The translations under genes were made by a program, and so were the position numbers. 22,814 bases of DNA, from NCBI GenBank assembly GCA_018609935.1, contig JAHENH010000173.1, forward strand, positions 1 through 22,814. The letters are read 5' to 3'. Under the pieces are notes generated by a model. The model made no database searches and was not told the origin of the DNA. It saw only the letters and a list, made by a program, of their open reading frames with translations. This document shows, piece after piece, positions 7,817 through 15,404 of the stretch. The stretch is from Halobacteriales archaeon (lineage in GTDB: Archaea > Halobacteriota > Halobacteria > Halorutilales > JAHENH01). Position 1 is the first letter of the stretch. Every line of letters begins with the position of its first letter.

Positions 7817-8626
7817 ATGTTGACAAAAAGAATAGTTCCATGTATAGATGTTGACTTAGATAAGTCAGGAGATGCATCTGTATATACAGGTATTAATTTT
7901 GAAGATTTACAGTATACAGGAGATCCAGTAGAAATGGCTAAAAAATATAATGAAGCAGGAGCGGATGAACTTATATTTCTAGATATTACTGCCAGCTCAC
8001 AGGGTAGGAAGACAATGCTTAACGTAGTAAAAAGAGTTGCTGATGAAGTTTTTATACCTCTTACAGTTGGAGGTGGCATCAGTTCATTAAAAAATATTAA
8101 AGAAACTCTAAGATCTGGAGCAGATAAAGTTTCTATTAATACAGGAGCACTTAAAAATCCGGATTTAATAAATAAAGGAGCAAATTCTTTTGGAAGTCAA
8201 TGCATAATTATAAGTATAGATGCAAAGAGAAGATTTGATGAGGAAGGAGAATATTATACAAAAATTAACGGTGAATCATGCTGGTTTGAATGCACTATTA
8301 AGGGAGGTAAAAAAGGAACTGATATAGATGCAATAGAATGGGCCAAAAAAACTGAGGAAAAAGGATCCGGTGAGCTTTTAGTTAACTCAATAGACAAAGA
8401 TGGAACTAAAAATGGATATGATATCCCTTTAATTGAGTCAATATGTAATTCAGTATCTATACCAGTAATAGCTTCCTCAGGATGTGGAACCCCTAAACAT
8501 ATGCTAGAAGCATTCGAAGTTGGAGCAGATGCAGCACTAGCAGCTTCAATCTTTCATTTTAACGAATACACAATACAAGAAACAAAAGAATTCCTATCAA
8601 AAAATAATATACCTATACGAAGCTAA
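7817..8626 (+). CDS. hisF: Imidazole glycerol phosphate synthase, cyclase subunit
   Basis: TIM-barrel synthase that combines PRFAR with ammonia from HisH, giving imidazole glycerol phosphate for histidine and AICAR for purines. Both catalytic aspartates are present: Asp11 in RIVPCIDVD and Asp135 in IISIDAKRRF. Phosphate-binding loops are TVGGGI near 83-88, SINTGA near 107-112 and ASSGCGTP near 215-222. After CIDVD there is a short insertion, ending in YTGINFEDL, that I know from haloarchaeal HisF and not from bacterial ones; this is a main support for the lineage assignment. The length of 269 is slightly above the bacterial 253-258, as expected from that insertion. Its partner hisH lies 0.8 kb away on the opposite strand, with one unknown gene between. 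Confidence 0.97.
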   Translation: MLTKRIVPCIDVDLDKSGDASVYTGINFEDLQYTGDPVEMAKKYNEAGADELIFLDITASSQGRKTMLNVVKRVADEVFIPLTVGGGISSLKNIKETLRSGADKVSINTGALKNPDLINKGANSFGSQCIIISIDAKRRFDEEGEYYTKINGESCWFECTIKGGKKGTDIDAIEWAKKTEEKGSGELLVNSIDKDGTKNGYDIPLIESICNSVSIPVIASSGCGTPKHMLEAFEVGADAALAASIFHFNEYTIQETKEFLSKNNIPIRS

Positions 8627-8827
8627 AGGTTAATAAAACCTAAATAATTATAAAATATTTAACTAAATAAGTTTGTTTCCTTCATCCTATAAAGAATTGG
8701 TTATATATCTATATACTTAATTTGTAAAAATTGTTAAATAACGTGCTTTTTATAGATTAAAACTTTTGTTTTTAAAAATTACTTAAAAAGAGAGAATAAT
8801 TTCAATCATTAAGACATAAATTAAAAT

Positions 8828-9358
8828 ATGAAACCAGGTAATTTAGTATATGATAAAGAGTATCATGATTTTAGTACTACAGAAGGAGGGGCAGAAGAAC
8901 CTGATCCTCTAGTAGTAATTTCAAAACTAGATGAAACAATAGAAGAACACGTTGTATTTGAAGATTCAGGTGAGACAGTAGCAGACCATAACCCAGATTA
9001 TCCCTCCCAAGAACCTGTAATATTAGCTGCATTTGTAGAAGATATGGACGATAAATGGCCGGAATGGAGAGATGTTGACCCAGATAAGCTCTATGAAAAA
9101 GCCGAAAAAAAACCTATACGACTTTATTCTTTTCCCGAAAAAAGACTAGAAAGAGCCACCGAAGTAGGTAAGCAAGAAAGGCTGAAACGTATAGCTACTA
9201 AATTATATGATAACGGATACGCTGCATATCTTAAAGAAGATAAAGTAACAGTAAACAGAGATTTTGAAATAGATCATATAGGTAATATTCAGGGAGAAGG
9301 AGAAAACAAACAAGAAATAAAAAAATTAGTGAAAGAAGCTATAGCTCCACTAGGCTAA
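8828..9358 (+). CDS. Conserved protein of unknown function (haloarchaea-like, between hisF and hisH)
   Basis: A 176-residue soluble protein with no signal peptide or membrane helix. It opens with MKPGNLVYDKEYHDF, then has VVISKLDETIEEHVV, a central AFVEDMDDKWPEWRDVDP and RLYSFPEKRL near 98-107. The C-terminal half alternates helix and strand (RLKRIATKLYDNGYAAYL) and ends near GEGENKQEIKKLV. This pattern resembles an uncharacterised haloarchaeal family that I recall with the same start (M-x-P-G-x-x-V-x-D) and the WPGWRD-like and YSFPE-like motifs. No catalytic motif is evident. It is co-directional with hisF (201 bp gap), so a histidine link is possible but unproven. The stop is followed at once by six T. 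Confidence 0.8.
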   Translation: MKPGNLVYDKEYHDFSTTEGGAEEPDPLVVISKLDETIEEHVVFEDSGETVADHNPDYPSQEPVILAAFVEDMDDKWPEWRDVDPDKLYEKAEKKPIRLYSFPEKRLERATEVGKQERLKRIATKLYDNGYAAYLKEDKVTVNRDFEIDHIGNIQGEGENKQEIKKLVKEAIAPLG

Positions 9359-9364
9359 TTTTTT
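9359..9364 (+). terminator. T6 tract directly after the unknown gene
   Basis: Six T immediately after the TAA at 9356-9358, in the convergent gap to hisH. Confidence 0.45.
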
Positions 9365-9449
9365 AAATAAATATATATTTTAATATTATAAAAATTTAAA
9401 GTCTATTTAATCTATTAAAACAAAGATTAAAGAATCTAATCGGAAACTA

Positions 9450-10112
9450 CTAGTTTCTCGATTTACAGAAATTTACAAAGTTTTTCAATATTTTTAGACC
9501 TATTTCTCCGCTTTTTTCAGGGTGAAATTGAGTTCCGAAAACATTATTTCTTTTATTTGAAATAACAGCAGGAAATTCAGTTCCGTATTCCGTTGTAGCC
9601 ACAATAGAGTTTTTATCTTCAGGAATTGCATAATAAGAATGAACAAAATATACATATTCGTTATCGACACCTTCAACCAATAAATTATTCTGTTTTACTG
9701 AAAGTCTATTCCACCCCATATGAGGTACTTTTAACCCTCCAGAAAATCTCACATTTCTTCCAGGTATAATATCAAGGCCAATAACTTCTTTTTCACCAGC
9801 TCTTTCAGCTTCTTCACTACTTGTTAAAAGCATCTGCATACCAAGACATATACCTAGAATAGGCTTTCCGTTATTAGCAACAGAAATAAGTGTATCACGA
9901 TACGGATTAGATTTTTCAATACCCTCTCTAAACGCTCCAACACCAGGTAATATAAGTCCATCAGATTTAGTTATTTTATTTTTATCTTTCGTAATTTTTA
10001 TTTCAGCTCCAGCTCTCTCTAAACCTTTACTCACACTACGTAGATTCCCTAAACCATAATCTAAGATAGTTATAGAAACATTTTTATTGATGTCATCTTT
10101 TCCTTTATCCAT
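9450..10112 (-). CDS. hisH: Imidazole glycerol phosphate synthase, glutaminase subunit
   Basis: Class-I amidotransferase that feeds ammonia through the HisF barrel. The 220 residues contain ILDYGLGNLRSV (16-27), the HisH oxyanion motif PGVGAFREG near 56-64, nucleophile Cys89 in LGICLGMQ, the HisH-specific PHMGWN near 130-135, YFVHSYY near 155-161, and His197/Glu199 in FGTQFHPEKSG. The first 12 residues (MDKGKDDINKNV) extend beyond the usual start; no alternative start codon exists between them and the conserved strand, so the ATG at 10112 stands. The gene is convergent with the unknown gene after hisF and lies downstream of the metE N-half gene on the same strand, 54 bp apart, so it may be cotranscribed with that operon or have its own promoter. 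Confidence 0.97.
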   Translation of the reverse strand: MDKGKDDINKNVSITILDYGLGNLRSVSKGLERAGAEIKITKDKNKITKSDGLILPGVGAFREGIEKSNPYRDTLISVANNGKPILGICLGMQMLLTSSEEAERAGEKEVIGLDIIPGRNVRFSGGLKVPHMGWNRLSVKQNNLLVEGVDNEYVYFVHSYYAIPEDKNSIVATTEYGTEFPAVISNKRNNVFGTQFHPEKSGEIGLKILKNFVNFCKSRN

Positions 10113-10166
10113 CTGTTATTTATTAGTTATAGAAAATAATTAAGTCTATATTTTTATATATAGTTC

Positions 10167-11132
10167 TTATAGTGATAGTTCAATAGTGTTCGAAGCTTTT
10201 CCTAATACATTGATTTTCTTTTTCATTATGTTCCAAGGTAAGAAGTCCAATCCACAATTAGGGTTTATATATATTTCAGATGGTTCAGCTAGCGCTAAAA
10301 TTTGGTTTACTTTATTTTTAAGTTCTTCAACAGTTTCTAGTTTTGTATTTCTAGCATCCATAATACCTAGTGCTAGAGATATATCACATCCAAATTCCTC
10401 TATAGCATTTATGTTCTTTTCATCTGAAATAAGATCAATCCCAATCCCATCAACTATATCTAAAAGAGCTGGATAATATTCATATATGTGTCCAAAATAA
10501 GTATAAAGAAAGACTTTAGCACCTATACCTTCTACAGTTTTTTGGATTGATTCTATAACAATATCCTTTTTAGATTCCTCCACAATAGATGGTTCATCTA
10601 TCTGTATAATTTTAGCTCCATTATCTTCTAGATTTTTAAGTTCTTTATTAATTGTATTAGATAGATCATCTAACAATCTTTCTTCATTATTATAATAATT
10701 ATTTTCAGATAGATTTAACAACGTATACGGTCCAGGAATTACAGGCTTAATGTTATTTGTATCATATATATTAGTTGTTTTTTTGAATTCATCGATTGTT
10801 GCTGGACTGTATCTTATTTTGTCGTTGAAAACTGGGCATCTATAATATCTGTTATTATCAAAAAACCGTAATAGTCCATTCATATCTATACCTTCTAGTC
10901 TAGCTGCAAAATTTGCTAGTAAATCATCCCAGCCTAGCTGGCCTTCCACTAAAACATCTAGCCCTGCATTTTTTTGGATGTCTATAACTTGTTCCCTACC
11001 ACGGCTCAGTGCATCAATTTCTTTTCCACCCTTTCCTAGTCCTTCCTTTTGTCTGCCTTCAGTTTCCTGCAAAGCTTCTATAACATAGTCAGGCCTAGGA
11101 AAAAATCCCGCTGTAGTAGACTTTATATTCAT
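10167..11132 (-). CDS. MetE N-terminal-half-like protein (cobalamin-independent methionine synthase family)
   Basis: TIM-barrel protein of the UROD/MetE superfamily, 321 residues, from STTAGFFPRPDYV to NPNCGLDFLPWN near the end. In the equivalent barrel of the catalytic half (encoded at 15405-16370) zinc is held by His and Cys of an HxC motif and by a later Cys. Here HVC is replaced by Tyr200-Thr-Tyr202, while Cys283 in NPNCG is kept. Losing two zinc ligands while keeping the fold is what the N-terminal barrel of full-length MetE shows, so I read this as the folate/substrate-side half of a split MetE. As I recall, haloarchaea encode such pairs next to each other; here they are 4.3 kb apart. 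Its ATG directly abuts the coiled-coil gene's stop, so the two form an operon. Role inferred. Confidence 0.85.
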   Translation of the reverse strand: MNIKSTTAGFFPRPDYVIEALQETEGRQKEGLGKGGKEIDALSRGREQVIDIQKNAGLDVLVEGQLGWDDLLANFAARLEGIDMNGLLRFFDNNRYYRCPVFNDKIRYSPATIDEFKKTTNIYDTNNIKPVIPGPYTLLNLSENNYYNNEERLLDDLSNTINKELKNLEDNGAKIIQIDEPSIVEESKKDIVIESIQKTVEGIGAKVFLYTYFGHIYEYYPALLDIVDGIGIDLISDEKNINAIEEFGCDISLALGIMDARNTKLETVEELKNKVNQILALAEPSEIYINPNCGLDFLPWNIMKKKINVLGKASNTIELSL

Positions 11133-11972
11133 TTAAAGTTTTCCTGCCTTCTGAAGTTTCATTAAATCCTCCGTATCCAATTTTTCACCTTCCTTGAATT
11201 TTTCATAAATTTCCTCTGCTTCTTTTCTTGCTTCCTCTTTTTTCTTTCTTTTTTCTTCTTGTCTTTTTGCTCTCTCTCTTCTCTGCATTTCATCAAGTCT
11301 TCTCTGTATTTCTACATACTGCTCATGTGCTTCATCAGCTTCTTCTTTAAGTTCAAGAAATTCTTGGTGTTTTTCATCTGCTTTCTCTCTAAGCTCATCA
11401 GCTTTTTCATAAGCCTCAACCATTTTTTCATGATGGTCTTGGGCCTTCTCAGCAGCTTCTAAAACGTTTCTATGTATATCACTTGCTTTATCCCTAGTTT
11501 CTTCTGCTTTTTCAGCAAGCTCTTTTAATTCCTCGTTCTCCTCTAATTTTCTTTTTCTTTCCTCGTATTCTTCTCTTAGATCTTCTATTTCTTTTATTAC
11601 TTCTTCCTCTTCTTCAGGATCTAAAACCTCTGTTTGCTGTTTAAATTCTAGTTCTTCTATCTCACTTTTGAGTTCCTCAAGTGATCCTTCCTCCTCCATT
11701 GCTAATTCTTTTTTCTTACGTTCAACTTCATCGAAAAGTTCATTAGCTCTAGCATTTAGAGAATCTCTGCGCTCTTTCAACTCCTTTACTTTATCATTTA
11801 GTGAATCCCTTCGCTCTTTGTGCTTTTGTGCCAGATCTACTACTTGCCTAGTTTTTTCATTTAGCTCATCTCTTTCTTCAGCTTTCTTACCTACTTTCTC
11901 GTTTAAATCATCCCTCTTCTCCTTAAGATCTTCTGCTAACTCTTCTAACTTCCTTTTCTCAGACTCAGACAT
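11133..11972 (-). CDS. Archaeal coiled-coil protein (COG1340-type)
   Basis: A 279-residue protein that is almost entirely charged coiled coil, with no membrane segment or enzymatic motif. The N-terminal third carries the pentad RDxLN at residues 20, 34, 55 and 69, spaced 14, 21 and 14, i.e. exact multiples of the heptad. The centre has a break around FKQQTEVLDPEEEEE (about 125-140). The C-terminus ends in LDTEDLMKLQKAGKL, which I recall as nearly invariant in haloarchaeal members. The family is conserved in archaea but its function is not established to my knowledge; haloarchaeal copies are sometimes labelled phosphoserine phosphatase, probably from neighbouring serB. Here it overlaps a SerB-like fragment by 8 bp and abuts the MetE half gene, so the three are in one operon. 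Confidence 0.9.
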   Translation of the reverse strand: MSESEKRKLEELAEDLKEKRDDLNEKVGKKAEERDELNEKTRQVVDLAQKHKERRDSLNDKVKELKERRDSLNARANELFDEVERKKKELAMEEEGSLEELKSEIEELEFKQQTEVLDPEEEEEVIKEIEDLREEYEERKRKLEENEELKELAEKAEETRDKASDIHRNVLEAAEKAQDHHEKMVEAYEKADELREKADEKHQEFLELKEEADEAHEQYVEIQRRLDEMQRRERAKRQEEKRKKKEEARKEAEEIYEKFKEGEKLDTEDLMKLQKAGKL

Positions 11973-12204
11973 CTAATCTCTCTGTTCTAAAAAATATATC
12001 TAAAAATCTAGGTTTTTTGTAATACATTCTCAGCCACTTATTCTTCATATACCTAATGTATTTTCTAAAATTTGATTTTTCTACATCCATATTAATTGTT
12101 TTTCCTACTGTTTCCTCCATACCTACTTTATCTTTTATATTATCTAATAGCTCATCTTTAATTAAATATCCATCCCAGTCAAAGACAATAAAGTCTAACT
12201 CCAC
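11965..12204 (-). pseudogene. Truncated HAD/phosphoserine phosphatase-like (SerB) N-terminus
   Basis: Seventy-nine residues starting with GTG. FIVFDWDGYLI at 5-15 matches HAD motif I (DxDG, the nucleophile and acid/base aspartates), with Tyr where Thr or Val is usual. The next segment (LLDNIKDKVGMEETVGKT) resembles the start of the SerB cap region. The frame then stops, and motifs II-IV (Ser/Thr, Lys, GDxxxD) are absent, so phosphatase activity is unlikely. The stop overlaps the coiled-coil start by 8 bp, so most of the phosphatase seems to have been deleted while coupling to the next gene remained. An in-frame TAA two codons upstream fixes the start. Alternatively it is a functional small protein, for instance acting only in translational coupling. 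Confidence 0.55.
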
Positions 12205-12215
12205 TTTTTAAGTGG
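12201..12215. repeat. Inverted repeat at the start of the SerB-like fragment
   Basis: CCACTT / AAGTGG with a 3-nt loop; the GTG start codon (complement of 12202-12204) lies inside one arm. In RNA it could occlude the start. It could also be an operator. Confidence 0.35.
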
Positions 12216-12532
12216 TAGACATTTCAAGTTTAAAACCTTTTGTTAATCTAGTCACTCTAAACAAACCTAATTTCTAAAATATTTTCAATATATACCAAAT
12301 ATGTATATATATCTATAATATTAATTTTGGAAAATTAAAAAAACAATGGATTAAAAAAATAAATATAATAAAATAATTATTTTTCTAAAAAAATAACTAG
12401 TAAATTTACTTCTAGTCTAAATCTTTTTTTCCAGAAGATATCAAACCGTTAAATATTAGTAGAATATTTAATTTTTCTTTTTCTAAGGGAATTTTATACC
12501 TTTAAAAAATAATAATTAATATAGTAATAAAA
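12216..12532. other. Very AT-rich divergent region with promoters only
   Basis: About 320 bp between the minus-strand operon and the FAD oxidase, visibly the most AT-rich part of the window, with long A and T runs and alternating AT (12290-12330). A TATA-like TTTAAAAA at 12501-12508 lies 24 nt before the ATG at 12533. No gene was seen, and no origin-type repeats were recognised. Confidence 0.4.
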
Positions 12533-13714
12533 ATGAAAATTGGGGTTATAGGCGGAGGGATATATGGAAGTTCTGTTTCCTATTTTTTAAAAAAATTAGG
12601 ATCAAACAAAAATGAGGTATATCTTTTCGAAAAAAACAACATAGGTGGTATTTCTACAAGCAAATCTTCTGGAATGGTACGCCATCATTATTCAAATAAA
12701 ATACATACGGAATTTGCTAAAAGAGGGATAGAAATACTTGAAAATCTTAAAAACACAACGGACAACAATATTGGTTTTTATCAGAATGGTTTCCTAATAA
12801 TGGCTGGAGAAAAAACAGAAACCCAGTTTAGAAAAAATATAGATATGCATCGTTCTCTAGGTATTGAGGTTGAATTAATCTACCCAAGTAAACTACCAGA
12901 ACTTGTACCAAAAATAAATAATAAAGAAATAACTATCGCTGCATTAGAGAAAAAGGGAGGATTCGCAGATCCATACTCCGTTGCTAGATTATTCGCTAAA
13001 AAAGCAGAAAGTATAGGTGTAAGGATAAAAACTAATACACCAATAGTAAATATAGAATCAAAAAACAAAGAAATAAAATCTGTTAAAACTAAAAACACAG
13101 TATATGATGTAGATTTTCTTATAAATGCTTCTGGTCCTTGTTCTAAAAGTATATCACAGATGGTAGGATTAGATCTTCCCTTAAAAATATATGAAGCAAA
13201 AATAGTTGTTTTATCATCAGAAACAAGATCCAATAATGATATACCAGTAGTATTTGATCTTGAAAGAGGGCAATATTTAAAACCAGAACCATCTGGTAAT
13301 TTTATTTCAGGTGGATTTAAATCTGCCAATATTTCTAACGAAGATATAAAAAATATAAATAATCTAAGTGATGTGACACAAAAAGAACTCTTACAAGTAT
13401 ATGAGTTTTTAAATGAACGTCTGCCAGAGTATTCAGATGCTGAAGTTATTGATAGTTGGACTGGAGTAATTACAGCATCTCCAGATTGGCATCAAATAAT
13501 TGGAATTCCGGAAAATTACAAAAATTTCTATTTAGTTGTAGGTGCAAGTGGACACGGATTTAAAGAAGCACCTGGTTTTGCAGAATCTATAGCTCAATCT
13601 ATACTTGATAAAAAACCCAATAATGATGTTAGCCCCTATAGACTAAGACGTTTTAAAGAAAATAAAGAATTTAATAAAGGATATGGAGAAAATATACAAT
13701 CATGGATATGTTAA
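12533..13714 (+). CDS. FAD-dependent amino-acid oxidase/dehydrogenase (DAO family; sarcosine or glycine oxidase-like)
   Basis: Flavoenzyme of the DAO superfamily that oxidises the C-N bond of an amine or amino acid. The 393 residues begin with the FAD-binding VIGGGIYGSS (5-14). Then come SKSSGMVRHHY near 42-52, a central FADPYSVARLFAKKA near 145-159 and LINASGPCS near 197-205. The C-terminal FAD/substrate motif is VVGASGHGFKEAPG, followed by a helix, typical of sarcosine oxidase, glycine oxidase and dimethylglycine dehydrogenase-like proteins. The substrate cannot be told; candidates are N-methylated glycines or D-amino acids. It is convergent with an MFS transporter 181 bp away, which might supply the substrate (inference). 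The stop is followed by a T6 tract. No signal peptide, so cytoplasmic. Confidence 0.88.
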   Translation: MKIGVIGGGIYGSSVSYFLKKLGSNKNEVYLFEKNNIGGISTSKSSGMVRHHYSNKIHTEFAKRGIEILENLKNTTDNNIGFYQNGFLIMAGEKTETQFRKNIDMHRSLGIEVELIYPSKLPELVPKINNKEITIAALEKKGGFADPYSVARLFAKKAESIGVRIKTNTPIVNIESKNKEIKSVKTKNTVYDVDFLINASGPCSKSISQMVGLDLPLKIYEAKIVVLSSETRSNNDIPVVFDLERGQYLKPEPSGNFISGGFKSANISNEDIKNINNLSDVTQKELLQVYEFLNERLPEYSDAEVIDSWTGVITASPDWHQIIGIPENYKNFYLVVGASGHGFKEAPGFAESIAQSILDKKPNNDVSPYRLRRFKENKEFNKGYGENIQSWIC

Positions 13715-13719
13715 AAATA

Positions 13720-13725
13720 TTTTTT
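13720..13725 (+). terminator. T6 tract after the FAD oxidase gene
   Basis: Six T beginning 6 nt after the stop. Further on, GGTTAAA (13759-13765) and TTTAACC (13781-13787) form a 7-bp inverted repeat in the same convergent gap. Confidence 0.45.
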
Positions 13726-13895
13726 ATCTAAAAAGCTATTAAAAACTAAAGTTTTGAGGGTTAAAGTTCTAAAAGATCATTTTAACCAATTAAAAACTGT
13801 TTAAATTGTATTTTAAGATAAACCCTAAGTTGGTCCAGGTTTTTCTATACAAGCAAATACGAAAGATAAAGTATCAGATAATATATCTTCAAGTT

Positions 13896-15113
13896 CTATG
13901 TTGCTGAGTCATATCGTCTAGGTAAAAAGTAGAAAAGTATCGCTGCTATGACTCCTAATAGACCAAGGAAAACAAATGCTTCATCAAACATATTTATATC
14001 AGCCATAAATCCAACTCCAACAGGCCCTATAGCTCCTATTAGAAACACTAAAACTCTAGAAGTACCCCATCCTGTTCCTTGAACTGAATCGGGTATCATA
14101 TATATTATGTAAGCATAAAATAGAGGTGCTGTACCAAACTGTATACTTAATAAAACAACCAATATAGATATAAATATTATATTTGATGCAATCGGCAATA
14201 GAAAAAAAGCTATTACACTTACTGCTGTTAGAGATACTAGGGTAAATTTATCACCATATTTTTGAGCTAATACGCCAGAGACTAATTGGAATAAAGCTCC
14301 ACCAATAAAAAACGTTGTAAATAGAGCTGCAGAAATTCCTTGAGTTATATTTTTTATCTCAATTAGATATGTTGGTAAAAACGAAGTAACCCCCTGATAC
14401 ATCATTGTCATCAAAGTAGCAGCAATTACACCAAGTATCACCGAACGTCTTAAAATTCCATTTAGTACAGAAGATAGATTCAATTTTTTTTCAGATCTAT
14501 CACTAAATGTCGGAAAAACTCTCCAGCTTAGTATTCCTACTATAATAAATAGTGGAGCTGTGGCAACTATTGTAAAACGCCATCCAATATAATTAGCTAT
14601 TCTCTCAGCCATAAAAGGTAGAGCAGCCGATCCAATATTACCTGCAGCTAAAGTTATTCCAAAAGCAGTATTATCATTTTTAGGAAAAACATTAGATATT
14701 AAAGAGTCTCTTGAAGGACCATAAAATCCTGTACAAAGACCTAAGATCCCAGCCGCTATAAAAAATATCCAAAAAAATGGTGCTATACCTAATAATATAA
14801 CACTTAATGAAGTTAATAATAAACTGATAGTTACAATTTTACGTTCACCAAATTTATCAGAAAAGATCCCAGCTGGTAACTGCATTATTGCATAAGCCCC
14901 CCAAGTAGTTGATAATACAAGTCCTGCCGTAGCATTATCTATTGAAAAGGCATCTTTTATTTGAGGTAATAAAATAGGAATTACAAAACGTATACCAAGA
15001 AGCAGAAACCACCCGCTTGTTAGACTAACTATAATCCATGATTTATTTCCTGAAAATATAGAGGCAGTATCATTAAAACGGTCTTTTATTCTAGATAATA
15101 TATTTTCCAGCAT
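13896..15113 (-). CDS. Major facilitator superfamily transporter
   Basis: A 405-residue integral membrane protein with about 12 predicted helices. A hydrophilic N-terminus of about 25 residues precedes the first helix (IIVSLTSGWFLLLGIRFVIP). The MFS loop-2/3 motif reads GIFSDKFGERKIV near 82-94, and its second-half counterpart GVLAQKYGDKF near 280-290. A charged cytoplasmic loop (FPTFSDRSEKKLN) separates the two six-helix halves. These are the normal marks of an MFS carrier; the substrate is not evident. Conserved charged residues in the first helix region (GIRFVIP) recall anion or carboxylate porters, weakly. It is convergent with the FAD oxidase and divergent from the metE catalytic half (291 bp). 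Confidence 0.92.
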   Translation of the reverse strand: MLENILSRIKDRFNDTASIFSGNKSWIIVSLTSGWFLLLGIRFVIPILLPQIKDAFSIDNATAGLVLSTTWGAYAIMQLPAGIFSDKFGERKIVTISLLLTSLSVILLGIAPFFWIFFIAAGILGLCTGFYGPSRDSLISNVFPKNDNTAFGITLAAGNIGSAALPFMAERIANYIGWRFTIVATAPLFIIVGILSWRVFPTFSDRSEKKLNLSSVLNGILRRSVILGVIAATLMTMMYQGVTSFLPTYLIEIKNITQGISAALFTTFFIGGALFQLVSGVLAQKYGDKFTLVSLTAVSVIAFFLLPIASNIIFISILVVLLSIQFGTAPLFYAYIIYMIPDSVQGTGWGTSRVLVFLIGAIGPVGVGFMADINMFDEAFVFLGLLGVIAAILFYFLPRRYDSAT

Positions 15114-15360
15114 TATACTCAGTTATTTAAAAAAGTTTTATGGGTCTATTTCAACTTTGTTTTTCTTTTTTGTATATTCTAAAAGCCGTATATTCAAATA
15201 TATCTTACAAAAACCTAAAAAAATTAAAACTAAAAAATAATTTTTTATTTTTATTAGATATATTTTAGGGTTTTCTATCTTATATTTTATATATAAAAAT
15301 CCTAAGTCAGAAAAACATAATTATATTCTATTAATTTTTTAGAAACTAGTATGGAAACAA

Positions 15361-15388
15361 AACTCGATAGTATCTTATCAACTCGATA
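15361..15388 (+). promoter_or_regulatory. Direct repeat, possible operator of the metE catalytic-half gene
   Basis: The nonamer AACTCGATA occurs at 15361-15369 and again at 15380-15388, 19 bp apart, 16 nt before the ATG. A TATA-like T/A stretch (15331-15341) lies upstream, so the repeats would straddle the transcription start, a usual place for a repressor. Regulator unknown. Confidence 0.45.
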
Positions 15389-15404
15389 ACAAATTTAATA
15401 AAAA

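Noticed and set aside
11259..11976. Plus-strand open frames opposite the coiled-coil gene
   Set aside because: Ser/Phe-rich shadows of Lys/Glu codons on the real strand.
12216..12532. Very AT-rich block as a replication origin
   Set aside because: No origin recognition box repeats and no orc1/cdc6 gene nearby; ordinary divergent promoter region is enough.
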